Assembly: GCF_032854445.1 (NCBI RefSeq)
Contig: NC_088302.1
Location: forward strand, 52,422,046-52,482,045
Source of the DNA: Liolophura sinensis
Lineage: Eukaryota; Mollusca; Polyplacophora; Chitonida; Chitonidae
Direction: 5' to 3'
DNA: 60,000 nt
Shown piece after piece: positions 12,601 to 25,183 of the stretch; the first letter of the stretch is position 1, and each line of letters begins with the position of its first letter. Below the pieces are notes generated by a model. The model saw only the letters and a program-made list of their open reading frames with translations, did not search any database and was not told the DNA's origin. Position numbers and translations under genes: made by a program.

Positions 12601-14097
12601 GAAGGCAGTGAAACACGGAGAAGGGGGAGGGGTGGGGGTGGGGGGTGTTTGGTTGCATTTATTTGCATTAAATGCATGGTTCTTCTACATTGTAATATTG
12701 CGGAGATGCGCTCATTTTATGATTTCCTGTAACGCGGCCTCAGGTGTATGCGACCCACGCCTTGTAAGCACAGGGATAAATTCATAGTACTTTGTGCTGT
12801 TTGCTCACGAAATATTACTTTACATATTACGTGCTGTTTATATGGCATTTGATTACAGTGTGCCGTTTGCTTATAAACTAGGGCATTGGATCACACAATG
12901 TGCTGTTTGCTTTTGATATATCTGAAGCATTCCAGTAATACGGAAATTTTTGATCCTGTATCTTTCTCTGTAAACCACATAGATATAGCAACTATTACCC
13001 GTTTCTCGAGAACATGAGGTCCCTGTGAAACACATGTACTGGTCTGTGAAAGATAGGCCGGTTTACACCTTGTTTTGCGGACTAATACGGTTACGATATA
13101 TACATTGCCTCTGAGCACAAATAATGACGACACAGTTAACTGATGACTGTTTCATGGCGCAAGCGTTGTATACTGACAGCTGATAGGCTTACACGTTGTA
13201 CTGATGACATAAATGAGTTTGCTTGCTCTCGCCGAATATGTGTGTGTCGTCTGGCTGACGTTACATGCCAACATGTGCTTTGTGTCTGTAATTTTAATGC
13301 TCTTGATACAGGCATATATAATGTTTCGTGTATAACTAATAACTATCTACGTCATTATTTATTACAAAAAGTAGTTACGGCGATATGCATTAGACACATA
13401 CTTGTATGATAATATGTTTTAATTGTACCTCTTGTCTGTGATTAGAAAGGAATAACGATGTTTATAAATAGCTATGCATGCGCCCTACAAATAATCATAT
13501 TTACTAATCTACTCGGCGAAGGGATCAACTACACGTATTACGATATTATGATATTATGATAAATATAACAACTCTATTTGCTCTACATTTTTCCTTTTCC
13601 TGACTGAGGTATATAACTCTCTCCTGCCGACGGTATCAAGGCCGTCTACTCATTTTCAATGTGCAATGATCAACGATTTGGAATGGTTCACATAAGCCCA
13701 CAAAGAACGTTAACTTCTGCATGATAGCAGGGCTTATTGCCGACGAAGAGTCGTTATGTTCAGGCTGACGTTTGATGGAATTACCCGCACTGTAATGATC
13801 TGGCCACATGTTTTCTGTTAAAGCGATCAGGTTTCCACCCTCCACTTGTACCTCAGTTGTGTTGCCAGTATTATTACGCTCCTACTGCACCCCACCCCCA
13901 CCATCACACAACTTTCACACGCCTACTACTTGGCGCAGTAACAGCAGATGATAAATCTCAAAAATGTAACAACTAAAATTTGACTATAAATTATCTACAA
14001 TATAAAATCTACAATGGCCTTTACCATTCTGATTCGTTATCATCTTTATAAACAACTTGAGATCATTCCGAAGATGCAATATACAAGTACCAGGAGA
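9689..14097. other. Non-coding stretch, no gene seen
   Basis: Only short frames without recognisable domains. A B-box-like sequence on the minus strand near 12270-12285 (GGTTCGACGCC) may mark an old tRNA-derived SINE, but I could not define its ends. A G-rich tract lies at about 12618-12650. Confidence 0.5.
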
Positions 14098-14352
14098 TTT
14101 CCCATGAAGCAATATAACAATATTTCCCATGGTGCCGTATACCCCCTTTCCCATGTGAAATATAACACATTTCCCATGATGCCATATACCCCATTTCCCA
14201 TGCTACCCTACACACTATTTCCCATGGTGCAACATACCCATTTCCCATGGGTGCCATGTACACCATTTCCCATGGTGTAATGTAACATCATTTCTCACAT
14301 TGCAATATAACACCATTTCCCACGATAGAATATAACACCATTTCCCACGATA
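14098..14352. repeat. 24-bp minisatellite, about 11 units
   Basis: The motif TTTCCCATG/TTTCCCACG recurs at 14098, 14123, 14147, 14170, 14194, 14218, 14241, 14265, 14291 (variant), 14316 and 14341, a spacing of 23-26 bp. Between the motifs are variable ATACCCCA/ATAACACCA segments. Overlapping open frames on both strands merely translate the repeat. Confidence 0.9.
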
Positions 14353-16984
14353 AATATGTATCTTTTTTTTCAAAGGTGGATCATGAGCCGATTGGCGGGC
14401 TATGTCTTTTAATAAATTTGGCAATATACATTCTACCAAACTCATTCCTGGTGATAAATTTAATCAAATTTTTGGCCTCCCCCCCTCACAAAAGAAAAAC
14501 ATATGCTGGAAGGTTTTAAGCAACAAGGCACAGAAAGTAAAAAAGGTCCTAGTCTTCCACGTAGTGTCTTCTTGATTAATGTAGAAGTTGTTATCCTTAT
14601 GCCTCGAGACGTCTTGTGATAACCCAGGCATCACACAAGGGTCATTAGCGGACGAAAGGCAGCCAGGGGTATATATGTATACCCACACTTTACAGGTAGG
14701 AGTGGCGAACACGAGATAAGGGCCGTGAGGGGTATGCGGTGCCTCTCTGAAGGCTAACTCAGGCCCCATTCTGACAGCGATTAGACGCAAGCAAACATCC
14801 TCCCCTGACAAAGTGGGGGTGAGAAAACAGAGCCGGCCAATCGGCTAACAGCTCACAGATGTGCCAAGGCAACTCCTAATTTGTAAAGCATGAACTAACA
14901 AATCTAACACATCCTTTGTAAAAACAAACATGTTTATTCTAACAGTGACTGAAGTCAATTGTGTTATCTGGTGATGATAGCTAGAATGGCCTTTGTCAAC
15001 CAATGTGTATGAGAAAATGTGAAGCGCAGGTATTTGTTTAAAATTCATAATTCAGTCAAGCAGAAATTTGAATGTTGTAATCCGTTTTAGAAACAAGAAG
15101 TGATCGTCAGAAAAGTCTGGGTACCAAAGATGCTGTTTATATGTTTCTAAGTTGTTCTTAGAGATAATGCACACAAGGATGTTCAAAGGATCTTAATTTC
15201 CAGCTCAGAGTGAACAGAATTAACGAATCTTATCACAGGTATGACCAGGTAGCCATGATCTGTGATGTAATTTTACATGACAGGTGTGATGGAAAAGAGT
15301 TAAATTCTACTTCATCCTAGAAACTGGACTGTTATCTTTGTTAATAGGTTACCTGATGCATTTTCTCCTTGACTGATAATCCTTAAGATTGATTTCTATT
15401 ACTTCCAGTCTTTCGCCAGTATGAAGTATGCAGCGATGTCATGGGGAAATAGTAGAAGGAGTATGCGGAATACAGATGTCATCATTTCAATATACAGGAC
15501 GCCTAGGTAACCGAAACACTGGCATGCTCAAAAAGCATGTATCACAGGTTCTGATGTTAAGAAATCAACGACATCAGGTTTCCATAAATGTGCTGAATTA
15601 GCACTTGTTTCTTTTTACATCTACATACATCTTGCAGATGAATATTCATTATTTCTTAAATTGTATGATTAGCGCCTGCGCGTGATGTTTGCCTTTATGT
15701 TTTTAAATGGAGACGAAGTCTGTAGCTACAGAGAGGTATTACAGATGGTGTGCCAGACAGAGTTAGCTCCGGGGAGGGCGTCGGGGGGGGGGGGGGGGGG
15801 GGGGGGGGCAAATGGAACCTTTGTCCGGCCGCAGCCAGTCGGGGGTAGAGTTAATTCACCAAGGGTTTTATGGCCCCTGTGTCATGTGTATTAAGTTGAC
15901 ATTATCTTTACAAGAGGATGGCGGGTGGCAAAATAAAGCTCTGGAGATGGGGTTATTGACGTGAAGTCCGCCTGAGGGAAGACACTGACTTCCATCGTTC
16001 AGGGAGTGGTCAGGGGTAGGGCTAGAATCTGTATTGAGACGATGGTCAAGTGTTCACCATAAATCCAGCCACCAACGCAACACATTTACAAATCAAGCGA
16101 TTATTCTGCCTGAGTTAACTCAATTCGGCTTAAGCTAGGGGTTCGCTCTTGGACGAGTGAACAAAAGCAGCGGCACTCTCTCTCTCTCTCTCTGTTCACA
16201 AGCCATATATCCAGCCTTAAGCGGATAGAGGGCGAGTGGAAAAGCAAATGTGAACAACGACAAAGGACTCGATTGTTAAACACTGCTGAACCCATACAGC
16301 CTATGGGGATTCCGACTTTCCTGTGCACAGAATACTTGAAATAAACTGGTCGGCTTCAGCGTGTTGTTCTACCTTTTAGGGGCAGTGTGGGGCTGCGATG
16401 GGGGAATCGAGACTCTGGTGCATAGACGAGCTGCCCATAAAGACGTCTGCAGACTGTGTAACGAGTGTGGTAATCATGTGCTGGCTAAACACATACACGA
16501 AGTCGCCATAGGGTGGGGGTGGGGGTGGGGTGGTGGAGGATGGTGGTGGAGTGGGGGGGGTCTGCTTGCCTTCGGCTCACAGATTTTATGACATTCTTCA
16601 AATGCTTTTATTGAAGAAAGCGCCTTGGGGTATTTCTTGATGTCAGTATAATATGGAACACTGTTCTTTTATAAACAATAAATGACGGTTTTAAAAGCTA
16701 TAGGAAAAAAATAGTGTTTTGAGAAAATGACTATTTTCTGTTTTGTGTGCTGCAGAATATTTTTGAGACAGAAAAGATACAAGATGTTTGAATTTGCAGA
16801 AAATAGCACATATACAAAGCAAAAATCAAATGACCCATACATATAAATCATGCTCTGTTTTTGGTTAATTATTGGACTGGTGTGTCATGCCGTATTGCAG
16901 AATATTAAGCTTATACGTTTTCGAGTTTTTGCATGGTACCAGTACACTAACATTGTTGAAGTCTCTGAATACTGGTTTACATGG
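14353..16984. other. Non-coding stretch with long G tracts
   Basis: No gene recognised. An uninterrupted run of 26 G lies at 15783-15808, a CT microsatellite at about 16175-16193, and a G-rich GGGGGT/GGT tract at 16511-16560 that could form G-quadruplexes. Confidence 0.55.
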
Positions 16985-17165
16985 ATAAAACCGTAGCTTG
17001 GCTCGGTTCAGTCCGAACTCTGGGCATACCTATGGCTATTCCTTGGCGTGGAGAAGAAGGTTGACTGGTTAAGGTTGGAACTGTGCGTGTACTATGACGG
17101 GGTGCATGCGTGGTGTCTTCAGCATGGCATTCCAGTGAGGCTACATAATAAGTATGAGGGAGACA
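16985..17165 (+). mobile_element. Degenerate SINE remnant
   Basis: The segment holds GTCTTCAGCATGGCATTCC followed by AGTGAGGCTACATAATAAG. This resembles the body of SINEs related to the copy at 3.24 kb (compare AGTGAAGCAGCACTCGATAAA there). GACTGGTTAAGG upstream parallels GACTGGTTGACC. It is highly diverged, no target duplication is visible and the ends are approximate. Confidence 0.45.
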
Positions 17166-19012
17166 CAATCGTGGAATGAACGAAACAACACTGAACGCGA
17201 AGTTAAAGTAAGAATAAACAAACGACCGTGGCTTATGTGTTGTAGCATAAAAATGAACACAAATATCGCCATATGCAGTTATCAGAAAACGCCTGCAAGA
17301 CTGTAATCTATAGAGTATCTCCGTAAAGTCATCCTGAAAAGACATTAAAGTATGGTACTAGAGGGCGTGCTATTAATGCTCTTACATGAACAGTTAGAAT
17401 AAAAGTGTATAACCGAGGCTGTATTTCGCCTGTTACATGTGACTGACTGCCAACTACTACACTTAAGTCACTGGTCCACGGTGAAATATTTTATGTTGTG
17501 ACAGATTTATCGGTTATCTGCCATGGAACATTGGTTGATCTGATTGCACCGATATTATGGACGCGTTAGTAATTAGGAAATCCTGTATGACGGGTCGAAG
17601 GTCACCTTGATTATTTGTCTGTGTGTTGCCTATATAATTAAAACATCGTTAAAACAGCGACACCCTATCTTGGCAGAGATACATTCTGTACTTATCAGAA
17701 AACTAAAAGATGTTGTTAATCAATTGTACCTGCACGAATGTTTTGTAACATTGGTCGTGACTGTGTCGCGTCAATGAATCTGTGTTGTTAGCGCGTCAAC
17801 GGACATGCGTAAAGGGATTTGGTATTCTGTATTTACTGCCTCAAAAAATCAGTCTGTCAAGTTTATCAGAAAGACTGTTGTCTGAGTGATGCTAGAATGT
17901 ATTATGCTATTTCAACAACTTATAACACACATACTCTATTATTTCGACATAAAAATTCTATTACACTAACGGGTTTTTATGTAAAATATGACAAAGTTTT
18001 GTGTTATGATAACAATATACATTCTAGCATCAGCCAGACAACAGGCTTACTGTTAAAGTGTTTTGAGTGTGTATTGAAGGCTCATCAGCCCATGTCTTAG
18101 TAAACAGAGATGTTTATTCTCCCTTACAGAGAATTATTTAAACATCAAGTGCAAAGGGATGAATATAGTTATAATTGTAACTGTATGGAACATACATGTC
18201 CTGTAGGTATATATAGAATGATGTTTACCGCATCAACCTTACCATGTTACGAGAGAGAGATAGGTGTAGTAAAAATGCATTGAAAACGTTGGAAGCTAAT
18301 GGCACAGGTATTTTGTCACTATGGTTTATTGATGATACGGAAATCTCAAAGTCGAAGGATGATCAAGGACACAGTTCGCTCTCCCCATACACCTAAGAGG
18401 GGATAAAGTTGACATGAAATGTCATTGAATGACACAGTAATGACTGGTGAATACAATTAGTTTAAAATACGAAATCATTTATAAATGTTCGTTAAAATTA
18501 TCCGTAGCTTTTACATATTGTGTTAATTTACTTTAAAGAAATAATTGTAGATACATGAATACTATTCATTCTGGCTGACGGCAAAGGAGTTATTTGATTG
18601 ATGTATGTACAGTGTATGAAATTCAGTTGTCTTTTCATTTAAGCACGGCGTTCGTTAGTCTCTCAAATGGCAGTTTGTTTTCCGAGAACTTTGAACCTTT
18701 CAATTGTGTATTAATAATAAAAATGTATATGCCACTAACCTCTGTACCTCTGTATGTGAAAGAGAAAAGCTGACTGGCTTAAGTCATTAACCAACACAGA
18801 AACTGATAAACTGATGTGTACATGCTTTGTATCCTCCATCTATAATGACGATTTTCTTCACTGGCCACAGTATGGACAAAAGTATCCAAATCAAAGATAT
18901 TCCAAACAGTTAGAAACCAGTCACAGTTGCTCCCCTGTGGTCTGTGGATGTAAACTGACGTGCCTGCACGTGTCGTCTGTAAATAGTTTTAAATCGCCAC
19001 CCATAAAAGGGA
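17166..19012. other. Non-coding stretch, no gene seen
   Basis: AT-rich with scattered short frames. The frame at 17819-18100 has no recognisable domain and no splice or codon signal that I can support. Confidence 0.5.
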
Positions 19013-19262
19013 AGGTTCAGAGTTGGTGGTGCACAAACCTCTCAAGGTTCAGAGTTGGTGGTGCACAAACATCCAAGGTTCAGAGTTGGTGGTGCACAAA
19101 CCTCTCAAGGTTCAGAGTTGGTGGCGCACAAGACTATGAAGGTTTTGAGTGGTGTCGTACAAACCTCTGTAGGTTCAGAATTGGTGGAGCACAAGCCCTC
19201 CCAATTAAGGTGCAGAGTTGGCGGAGGACAAACCTCCCAAAGTGCAGAGTTAGTGGACACAT
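19013..19262. repeat. 32-bp minisatellite, about 8 units
   Basis: Units begin GGTTCAGAGTTGGTGGTGCA and are spaced about 31-37 bp apart (19013, 19046, 19077, 19109, 19141, 19172, 19209, about 19241). The first four are nearly identical and the last four are progressively diverged, the usual pattern of expansion at one end. The open frames over it (150 and 72 codons) are repeat translations. Confidence 0.88.
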
Positions 19263-22200
19263 TTGACATCTGATATGTTGGTGGTCTAGCAAAATCATTT
19301 CAAGCACATGAACTCTTAATAGCTCTAGGACAAGGAAACTAATCCGCCATTAATGACGCCACGACTTGCTTGACCAAAATTGACTGAGAAATGACACATT
19401 ACATTGCATTCCATCATGTGTAACAGGAATATCAGTATCAATAAAAACGGTTTGAATTGTTGATAATCGCACGCTAACATTTTTACTCATTCGTTTTAAA
19501 TGATATCGTGGATGCCATTCAATGACCCCTACGTTAGTGGTTGGATGGGATATCCGGAATTAAAGCTGGGACTTTATGGACACAATTGCGTGTACGTTAT
19601 ATCTTTTGGAATGTCATGGCATTAATATTGAAAATACAGCTCCATGCAGATTATACAGACGAGGCTTACTTTTACATTTGCTGTACCATATTAATTTGTC
19701 TAGATACATGTATTGTGATATACGTGACATCTGTGATAATGCCATGCACTATACGAGATCATGTTAGCAGGAGAGCACTTAGTACATTATATATGTTGAG
19801 ATTAGCTAGGACAGGCAACCAGGAGGAGAAAAAAAAACCCAAAACGCAGCAGTAAACGTATCTGCATGAAAGGTTATAGTATCACATTCGACATTTTCTC
19901 ATAAAAAGGTGTCTGTTGATGTATTCTAAAATAACTCGACAGACTGAATACACAACTGCAGAGTTTCTAGTATACATAGACTGAGGCAATAAAAAAATAC
20001 TTAAATATATACGAAGTAATTAAAGTTCAGTCAGAGTTGATGTTCTATTTGAAAGAAAGGGTAATCTGGTTTATTCTATTCGACGTGCCTAGTTGTTTTA
20101 TACATACTTTCAGTGACGGTTTTGTTTCATCACAAAGATGGACACAGACGTCTATCTTATCAAAGATAAAACATAAACGTATGTTACTGGACTAGATTCT
20201 ACCATGATCAAATATGCGTGGTTAGAAAAAAATGAATCCCTTGATGGAACATCGCATTAGTATAGAACTCAGAGGTCTGAACAACAATTACTGAAAAGTT
20301 TCCATCGTTATATGGTTAGCAATGTCAGATGTTTTAGGTATACTCCCTCACCACATTCATGCTATAAATATACATGTTTCTGTGATGTGAACAAGGAGGA
20401 AGCTGTATACGTGGGCCTGGAACTCCTCTACCACACAGGGTGCATACACACGACGTGCAGTGATGTGTGATCGCATTATAGGGAAGTGGCTGGTCGTAAT
20501 AAGCTTATACACCGCTGTATTTTCAGTCACATCTGTATGAAGTAAATGAGCTTTGATGATAAAAGTCCGAATTATTGATGAAGCCACAACACACTCTGTA
20601 TGATTTATGAGGCTTTCTCTCGGGTCCGCGCTCTGTGGTGTTGAATGTAAAACAGCTGCAGTAGTCACGACTTGTAATCATATCCTGAACAGAGGGTTAA
20701 CCTCTGCCATATACATGTCAGGCCAGTGAAGGGTTGACAAGAACGGAAGTATGGGGACTGAAGGGGAGAAACACCGAAGGGTGCAGCCTGGCATCTTTAT
20801 TATATTCTCTAGTCCTGCATCAGCTCCCTGTTTAAATGTCCGCCATAATGAACACAGCATGCTTCCCAGTTAGAATTGGATAGCCTGTGTCAGTCAGCCG
20901 GTAGCAGCTCGGGAAACGTTCCAACTTTTATTGACTCAGGTTTCTGGGGGGCTTTTATCCTGCAGTCCGTCCCAGTTTTCCTCCACAGCCTGTGGATCTC
21001 CGGAACGTGACCATTAGCGTATACTTCCTACACAAGCCTTTAGTTGCTATGTCAGTTTCGACAGATTGACTCTATTCTCCACTCTGTGTAAGGAAAACTG
21101 GTCAACCCGGTGAACTGAGTCCTATCGAGTTAAAGGAAAGACTGAAGTAGATAGATTTGTTCTCTTCTTTTGTTTAATACCCGTTCACCAGTTCTGCTGG
21201 CATAGCTGTACCGCCATGTGGCAAAGCCCAGCCGGGCGGCCATTTTGAAATTTCTCAATTCATCAAACAGAACGTTCAGATCAGATTAATCTTCGGCATC
21301 CGATCCTTTATTCGACAGATCTGATACCTTGTCTACATCGATAAAGACTCGAATGGCGTTATTTACCCCATGCATATCAATGAGTATGAATGACCGGTCG
21401 GGTATATTTATGGGAATGGGGAGGCGGCTTCAGTCTGTTGTCGGACGTGGTGTCGATCTTCGTCAGCCTATCCACAAGACAAAACTCTCATCTCTAGTTC
21501 ACTCGTAGCTCATAATCTGTAACCAAATATTCATTTGCCTGGTCCAGTTGATAATCAGTGCTGTTTGTGCCGACCATATTCATCCGGGTATCTCTATCAC
21601 CCCCCATTCCTGTCCCCGCCCACCCCGTCCATTCTTTCCTACCTCTCCTTCTTCCCCTTCTTTACCCAACGCTCGATCGACCAATGTTTAATATTAGATG
21701 ACATCAGGTCTCGCGTGTACAATGTCCATTTCGATTTATTCAAACGATTTTTGCCGTCCCCACTGTCAATTATTCACGACTTCCTAGAACAGCTCGAGTA
21801 CTCTTTAATAACCACAGTGGCGACCAACCACCAGCAATGAGCTTATTGTCATGGTTAAGCAGAATCGGCTAGTAACGATATATATATATTGTAAGTATAC
21901 ACGCGTTCAGTACAGAACTGAGGCTCATTCTAATAGGTTTTTTCCTAAATGAGGTCAATTATTGTCGGGCTCCTACAGAAATTCAAATTTTGACAACCTC
22001 ATCATAGCTGTTATATTTAATCATATATGTCAACAGTTTAATTTCCAGTACCAAAAAACCAAGCATTGTGACGAGGTTTTAAAGTTTGACTGGTAAGTCT
22101 TAAACTGTGGAACGCTGACGCCTTCTGACCACCTTCACGAGCACTGCATAGACAGATATCCAGGAGTTGAGCCCACCCTCAGGGCATTATGAGCAGGGAT

Positions 22201-22500
22201 CCTCCCAAGAAGATGACGTGTGACCCCGATAAGCCTCTGTGCTATCAATACGGAGAAAGCCTAGCGCGATGTCTTCCCATCCGAAATCCCTCAAGGAGCC
22301 CCTGAGTGAGCGGCGCACCGACATGAATAGCGACTACTGCATCTCAACACATCTGTCACCCAGATAACACTGTACAACAACTCGTCGACGGGACTAATCA
22401 TACATGTTTAAGATTTAGCCGTCCTCTTCTTTCTCACAAAGCTTACACTGGTGCGGGGCCACGGGTTTTTAGCTCAACCCTGGCTGGAAGTGGAATCTTG
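19263..22500. other. Non-coding stretch, no gene seen
   Basis: No gene recognised. The part near 21230-21480 has a more even base composition and homeodomain-type cores such as CAGATTAATC. It could be regulatory, but that is a guess from composition only. Confidence 0.4.
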
Positions 22501-22539
22501 CGGTTTTTTTAGTTTTTGTTTTTAATGGCCCGCAATACT

Positions 22540-22760
22540 GGGGCTGCTGTGTCTCCTCCAGTCGGCTGTTCCCCGATACACAGCGGCAGCTGTCGGATCC
22601 CTGCGCCTGGGAGAGAGAGCCTCGGGCTGCGCAACGCAGGAAGGCAGTCGTTCATCTCGCCTGGCAGCTGCAAGCTGTGGGGCTCCCGGGTCAACACTGT
22701 CAGCCAATCAGCAAACAGAAATCGGAATCCTGGCGTTTTTATTGGACACAATGGTGTTAT
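22540..22760. promoter_or_regulatory. GC-rich block with paired CCAAT motifs
   Basis: A GC-rich, CpG-containing island within AT-rich surroundings. It ends with CAGCCAATCAGC (about 22700) and an inverted ATTGGACA (about 22741). CCAAT boxes in both orientations next to a CpG-rich block are typical of promoters, but no adjacent exon or transcript can be identified. Overlapping frames on both strands are a by-product of high GC. Confidence 0.3.
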
Positions 22761-23040
22761 TGAACCAACTCAGCATGAGGCCTAGCCTTAACTGCCTGAC
22801 ATTGACAGTGGCTGAATGACTGCCTGTATTTGGCACGCCACATCGCCTTGCTCGGCTAGGGGAGCTGTGTACCATATTTGTTTTGCCCGCCGTATTTGCT
22901 TGCGGTTAGGATTGCCTTTTGCCGAGAGCTTTTGTAGAGAGGCAGAAGAAAAGAGAGGACGAGCGAGACGAACGGGTAGTTGTGTATTTACCCCCTCCTC
23001 TCCCACTCTCGTTCCACCCCATGCATATTTCCTTCCCATT

Positions 23041-23076
23041 AACAGCCTGTGCAGAGTGCAATCTGCACAGGCTGTT
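23041..23076. other. Perfect 15-bp inverted repeat (hairpin) before a G-rich tract
   Basis: The arms AACAGCCTGTGCAGA (23041-23055) and TCTGCACAGGCTGTT (23062-23076) are perfectly complementary with a 6-nt loop, followed by TTTCTG and then a G-rich tract at 23088-23129. It is too short for a miRNA precursor, and its function is unknown. Confidence 0.8.
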
Positions 23077-23087
23077 TTCTGCTGACG

Positions 23088-23129
23088 GAGGGCGGAGGGG
23101 GGGGTGGGGGGGGCGGAGGGGGGGGGGGG
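23088..23129 (+). repeat. G-rich low-complexity tract
   Basis: Runs of G interrupted by CGGA and T. It has multiple G3+ runs and so meets the simple pattern for G-quadruplex formation. Confidence 0.85.
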
Positions 23130-25101
23130 CACATATTTCCCTGAGGTCAGGTCTTGTACAAATATGAAAAGCGAAATGTTTGTGATCTGTATTTGCGTAG
23201 AAATTCATCGCCACAAAAACATCGCAGAAACACATAGAAATATACAAATAGGCCTGTCAGAAAACAAATCCCATACATGAACAGGCATGCAAACGGCGCT
23301 GGAATAATAATCTACATGCTCAATTTATTGATTACAGACCTCCAGCAAAGATCAAACGACAACAAGGCGGGTTTCTATACGACGGAATATTATAAAATAG
23401 TAGCTGTGCTAATTCTTTCCTGTATATGAGAATTTTCAATAACCGTGTGCACTGTCCGCAGTGATCAACTAAGTCACAGATTCGAACCCGGCCCTGACTG
23501 ATTCGCATGCGCTTTTATACCAGTGAGTTGTCAGGTGCCCGCGGTTGCTTCTTCCACTCAGAAACATGGCTGTCGTCGTTCCACTGAATCTGTTCAGTAG
23601 GGCGCAAAGACTAATCAAATTAATAAATACAGTAGCCTGTTAAAAAGCTCCAAACTTCTGCCTTGGTAGGCTGTTGTCCTGTAGCCAAAATCCCATCGTA
23701 AATCACTACTGCAATACGACCCGAGGCTTCGCCAGGGATCAGAGGTTCCAATTTCCTCACCCCGTTTAAATACATTGATCTGTGAACTCATTCGGACATT
23801 GGATGAATCTCCTCGATAATGAAATTTGGGTGTGATGTACTGTTAGAAGACAATGTCTGTTTTTACCTCGAGGCACTGACTGCAGACACGGACAAAAAAA
23901 AACCTCCCAGTTCAGCCTATAATAGCTCCACACGTAATAGCGTGGCTAACAACAAATCAGCTACCACATCATATATACATAGTAAAAGTAAGAAACGGAT
24001 TTTTATGTTGGTATCTGAAGGATGTAATATACACAATAAACTGCTTATACTGTTAATATCACATGGCGAGATAGGCTTAGCTTTGAATACAACAATTTAC
24101 CACAAAAACGTGAGAAATGAACCTTTCAGGTAAGAAACTCTTTCTGGAAAAGTAATCAAAATGTGTTTATCCTTCAAATATATCTACATATTATTGACAG
24201 GTGCACTGTTCGCTTTTATATCTTTTTTAACAAATATACACAGAGATTATCATAACAATTAATGTATACCCCGCAGTTATGTATACATGCACCTCCTAAA
24301 TGGCAACCACAGTGTACCACCGAACAACTATAGTGTATGACCATCTCGCCGGAAACAGTGAAGTTACACTGACCACTGTTACAAGTGTAAGAACACTGGA
24401 TATATTTCCACTTCTTCAGTATACATTGTTATGTGTGAAATGGACAGCCGGTTGGCACTGGATGAAAACAGAAACGCTATTTTTTTTTCCCTCGAATTCA
24501 AATCGACAACTCCTATGAAAGTAAATGGTTACTGGCTGCAATATTTGTGATTTTATGTTTTATGACAATGTTCTGTAAATAATTATCAGTGCGGTTATAC
24601 TCATACGGACCAAAATTCCCAATTTTAGGGAATTTAAAATATTATAGCGCCATGTTTAAAATGCATTTTTAAGAACAACCATGAAAAATTATATAGCCCC
24701 GCGCATTACTTTTGTTGCAGCAATCAAAATGTAATTAATTTTGTGAAAAAAAAACACAAAAAGCATTCAAGGCTATCCCCAGGCACGCGAGCTTAAGTCA
24801 ACTTGTGTCATTTCTTTGTACTTGAAATGAAGACAAGAAATATGATTTCTTAACCACTTTATTTTGTGGTTGACGTTACCCAACGCCATTCCGATTTTAC
24901 TTAGGGAGATACACGATAGAGTGATTCGGGCGAAGGTATACGAATGATAAATTAAGATGATATATCCTTTATTGCAGTACCACTGGTTATATATATAAAA
25001 TTAATGTGCTATTTATTCGTAACAGTGACTATCTATGTGCCCTTGTATACACAATACTTTCCGTGGCTATTATTACAGTGTTGTAATGTTAGCGTGCTGA
25101 T
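23130..25101. other. Non-coding stretch, no gene seen
   Basis: AT-rich. A minus-strand B-box-like GGGTTCGAATCTG near 23473 hints at a SINE relic without definable ends. The frame at 23819-24133 shows no known domain. Confidence 0.45.
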
Positions 25102-25125
25102 GGTATATATATATATACCATATAC

Positions 25126-25180
<55 letters not shown>
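25102..25180. repeat. TA microsatellite
   Basis: An 18-bp palindrome, GGTATATATATATATACC (25102-25119), leads into a pure TA run up to 25180. A-rich simple sequence follows to about 25270. Frames through it give Ile-Tyr repeats and are not genes. Confidence 0.95.

Positions 25181-25183
<3 letters not shown>

Noticed and set aside
23463-23530. tRNA or SINE head on the minus strand
   Set aside because: Only a B-box-like GGGTTCGAATCTG; no A box, ends or target duplication.
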